A DNA stretch of 64,000 bases from Litoreibacter janthinus (GTDB lineage: Bacteria; Pseudomonadota; Alphaproteobacteria; Rhodobacterales; Rhodobacteraceae): NCBI RefSeq assembly GCF_900111945.1, contig NZ_FOYO01000001.1, positions 2,859,751 through 2,923,750 on the forward strand, given 5' to 3'. This document shows, piece by piece, positions 62,822 to 64,000 of this stretch. The first letter of the stretch is position 1. Each line of letters opens with the position of its first letter. The notes below the pieces were generated by a model, which saw nothing but the letters and a program-made list of their open reading frames with translations, was not told the DNA's origin and did not search any database. Both the position numbers and the translations under genes were made by a program.

Positions 62822-64000
62822 ACTTACTCGATTCCAATGATCGGCGCGGAGCCTATCCTGACGGCTATTACGCCGCGACATCTGACCTTTTGGCCCCTTT
62901 CCCATCGCTGCGTGGCGAAATCCGTGCTGATCTATGCGTCATTGGCGGGGGTTACACCGGATTGTCGGCGGCACTACATGCCGCGCAATCCGGCCTAGAC
63001 GTCGTTCTGATTGACGCCCAGCGCGTCGGCTTCGGGGCATCTGGGCGCAATGGCGGACAAGTTCAATCGGGCTTCAACAAATCCCAACAAGATCTTGAAA
63101 AAATCGTGGGTTTCGAGGATGCGGCCAAGCTTTGGGAGATGTCGCAAGAGGCGATGGCACTGACCAAGGAACTTGCCGCCACATACGCGCCGGAGGCCGA
63201 TTTTAAGGCCGGCATCGCGCACGCAAACTGGCACGCCAGCGGGACCCGCGAAGATCACGAAGATGCGGCGTATCTGGCGGAACGATACGGCTATGATAAG
63301 ATCGAGTCACTGTCGCAAGAAGCGCTGTATGAAGTGATCCGCGCCCCTGCCTATAAGGGCGGCACGCTCGATCATGGCGCTGGCCACCTGCATCCGTTGC
63401 GCTACGCGCTCGGCCTGGCGCGTGCCTGTGTCGCAGCTGGCGTGCGCATCTATGAAACCACTCGCGCACACAAGATTAAGGGCACCAGCGTTCGGTGCGA
63501 CCAAGGGCGCGTGGACGCCTCCCATGTCATTCAAGCGACCAACGGGTATGGCACAAGCCTGAGCCGTCCCACCGCGTCCCGAGTCATGCCGATCAACAAC
63601 TTCATTGCGGCCACCGCGCCTCTTGGTGATCGCGTGGCGGATGTCTTGCGGCGCGATATTGCGGTGTCGGACAGCAAATTCGTGGTCAACTATTACCGGC
63701 TGAGCGAGGACGGGCGACTGCTGTTCGGTGGCGGCGAAAGCTATGGTTACCGATTTCCAAGCGATATCGCCTCTGTGGTGCGCAAGCCGATGGAGCAGGT
63801 CTTTCCGCAACTCAAAGACGTGGAGATCACCCATGCATGGGGCGGCACACTGGCGATCACGATGTCCCGCCTGCCCCATATTTCGCGCCCGCAGCCGGGT
63901 GTGTTGGCAGCGGCGGGATATTCGGGACACGGTGTCGCTTTGGCGGCCTTCACGGGCAAAGTACTGGCAAGCGCGGTGCGCGGCGATAGCGACGGGTTCG
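62818..64000 (+). CDS. FAD-dependent oxidoreductase, DAO family (PuuB-like), truncated at window end
   Basis: 394 residues present; the gene runs off the right edge. FAD-binding N-terminus: IRADLCVIGGGYTGLSAALH, then DVVLIDAQRVGFGASGRNGG. Later: THAWGGTLAITMSRLPHISR and AAAGYSGHGVALAAFTGKVL, the C-terminal FAD contacts of the family. Gamma-glutamylputrescine oxidases (PuuB) belong here, matching the two ligases and the amidotransferase upstream. The start overlaps the ligase 2 stop. What follows it, such as an aldehyde dehydrogenase or aminotransferase, cannot be seen. Confidence 0.92.
   Translation, partial: MNLLDSNDRRGAYPDGYYAATSDLLAPFPSLRGEIRADLCVIGGGYTGLSAALHAAQSGLDVVLIDAQRVGFGASGRNGGQVQSGFNKSQQDLEKIVGFEDAAKLWEMSQEAMALTKELAATYAPEADFKAGIAHANWHASGTREDHEDAAYLAERYGYDKIESLSQEALYEVIRAPAYKGGTLDHGAGHLHPLRYALGLARACVAAGVRIYETTRAHKIKGTSVRCDQGRVDASHVIQATNGYGTSLSRPTASRVMPINNFIAATAPLGDRVADVLRRDIAVSDSKFVVNYYRLSEDGRLLFGGGESYGYRFPSDIASVVRKPMEQVFPQLKDVEITHAWGGTLAITMSRLPHISRPQPGVLAAAGYSGHGVALAAFTGKVLASAVRGDSDGF

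Overview
The window reads as one contiguous piece of core chromosome from a marine Rhodobacterales (Roseobacter-group) alphaproteobacterium. The main signs are a SAM-II riboswitch in front of metZ, a small membrane gene between glyQ and glyS, FolE2, DUF1127 genes followed by CCUCCUCCC-loop hairpins, a rpiA-gor pair, and moderately GC-rich, densely packed genes with many 1-11 nt overlaps. I see no rRNA, tRNA, CRISPR array, insertion sequence, integrase or prophage block. The only gene that looks phage-derived is one isolated small gene at 19451-19840. The first gene (glmM) and the last gene (FAD oxidoreductase) run off the window.

Layout. 1-9.7 kb (mostly minus strand): a folB-folP-glmM operon, a SleB-type cell-wall hydrolase, a divergent pyruvate phosphate dikinase paralogue, and glyQ / small membrane protein / glyS. 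9.8-16.8 kb: a SPOR + peptidoglycan-binding + degenerate trypsin-fold protein, a TTC38-like TPR protein, a ThDP-dependent enzyme next to trkH, and a GNAT. 16.9-21.5 kb: SAM-II riboswitch and attenuator before metZ, folE2, the odd tail-tube-like gene, and arsR-arsC-arsH. 21.5-28 kb: yciB, an EamA exporter, ftsY, a lytic transglycosylase, a YhhN lysoplasmalogenase, and a fused NuoE/NuoF-type diaphorase without a visible catalytic partner. 28.2-36.6 kb: alkB, xseA, purD, a ferredoxin, a SulP transporter and several small envelope proteins. 36.6-44.9 kb (minus strand): degP, an ArsR/SRPBCC pair, hflK-hflC-DUF2065, rpiA-gor and thiamine pyrophosphokinase. 45-50.5 kb: a very acidic Val-Glu-Ala repeat protein, a carboxymuconolactone decarboxylase family protein, a LysR regulator, and two DUF1127 genes followed by two CUCCUCCC-loop hairpins and a GNAT gene. 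50.5-56 kb: purA, secG, and pyrG with three small genes. 56-64 kb: a polar-amino-acid-type ABC transporter followed by two glutamine-synthetase-like ligases, a class I amidotransferase and a DAO-family oxidoreductase.

How the genes fit together. The right end looks like one uptake and catabolism operon: import of an amine or amino acid, gamma-glutamylation, oxidation and deglutamylation (Puu-like logic). Folate (folB, folP, folE2), purine (purA, purD), CTP (pyrG), methionine (metZ) and glycyl-tRNA functions are housekeeping. hflKC and degP handle envelope protein quality control. The most interesting non-coding element is the DUF1127 plus CCUCCUCCC hairpin locus at 49.25-49.88 kb, which resembles the CcsR/cuckoo sRNA locus of Rhodobacter. 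The most unusual protein is the 129-residue tail-tube-like protein carrying a HELTHVAQ zincin-like motif.
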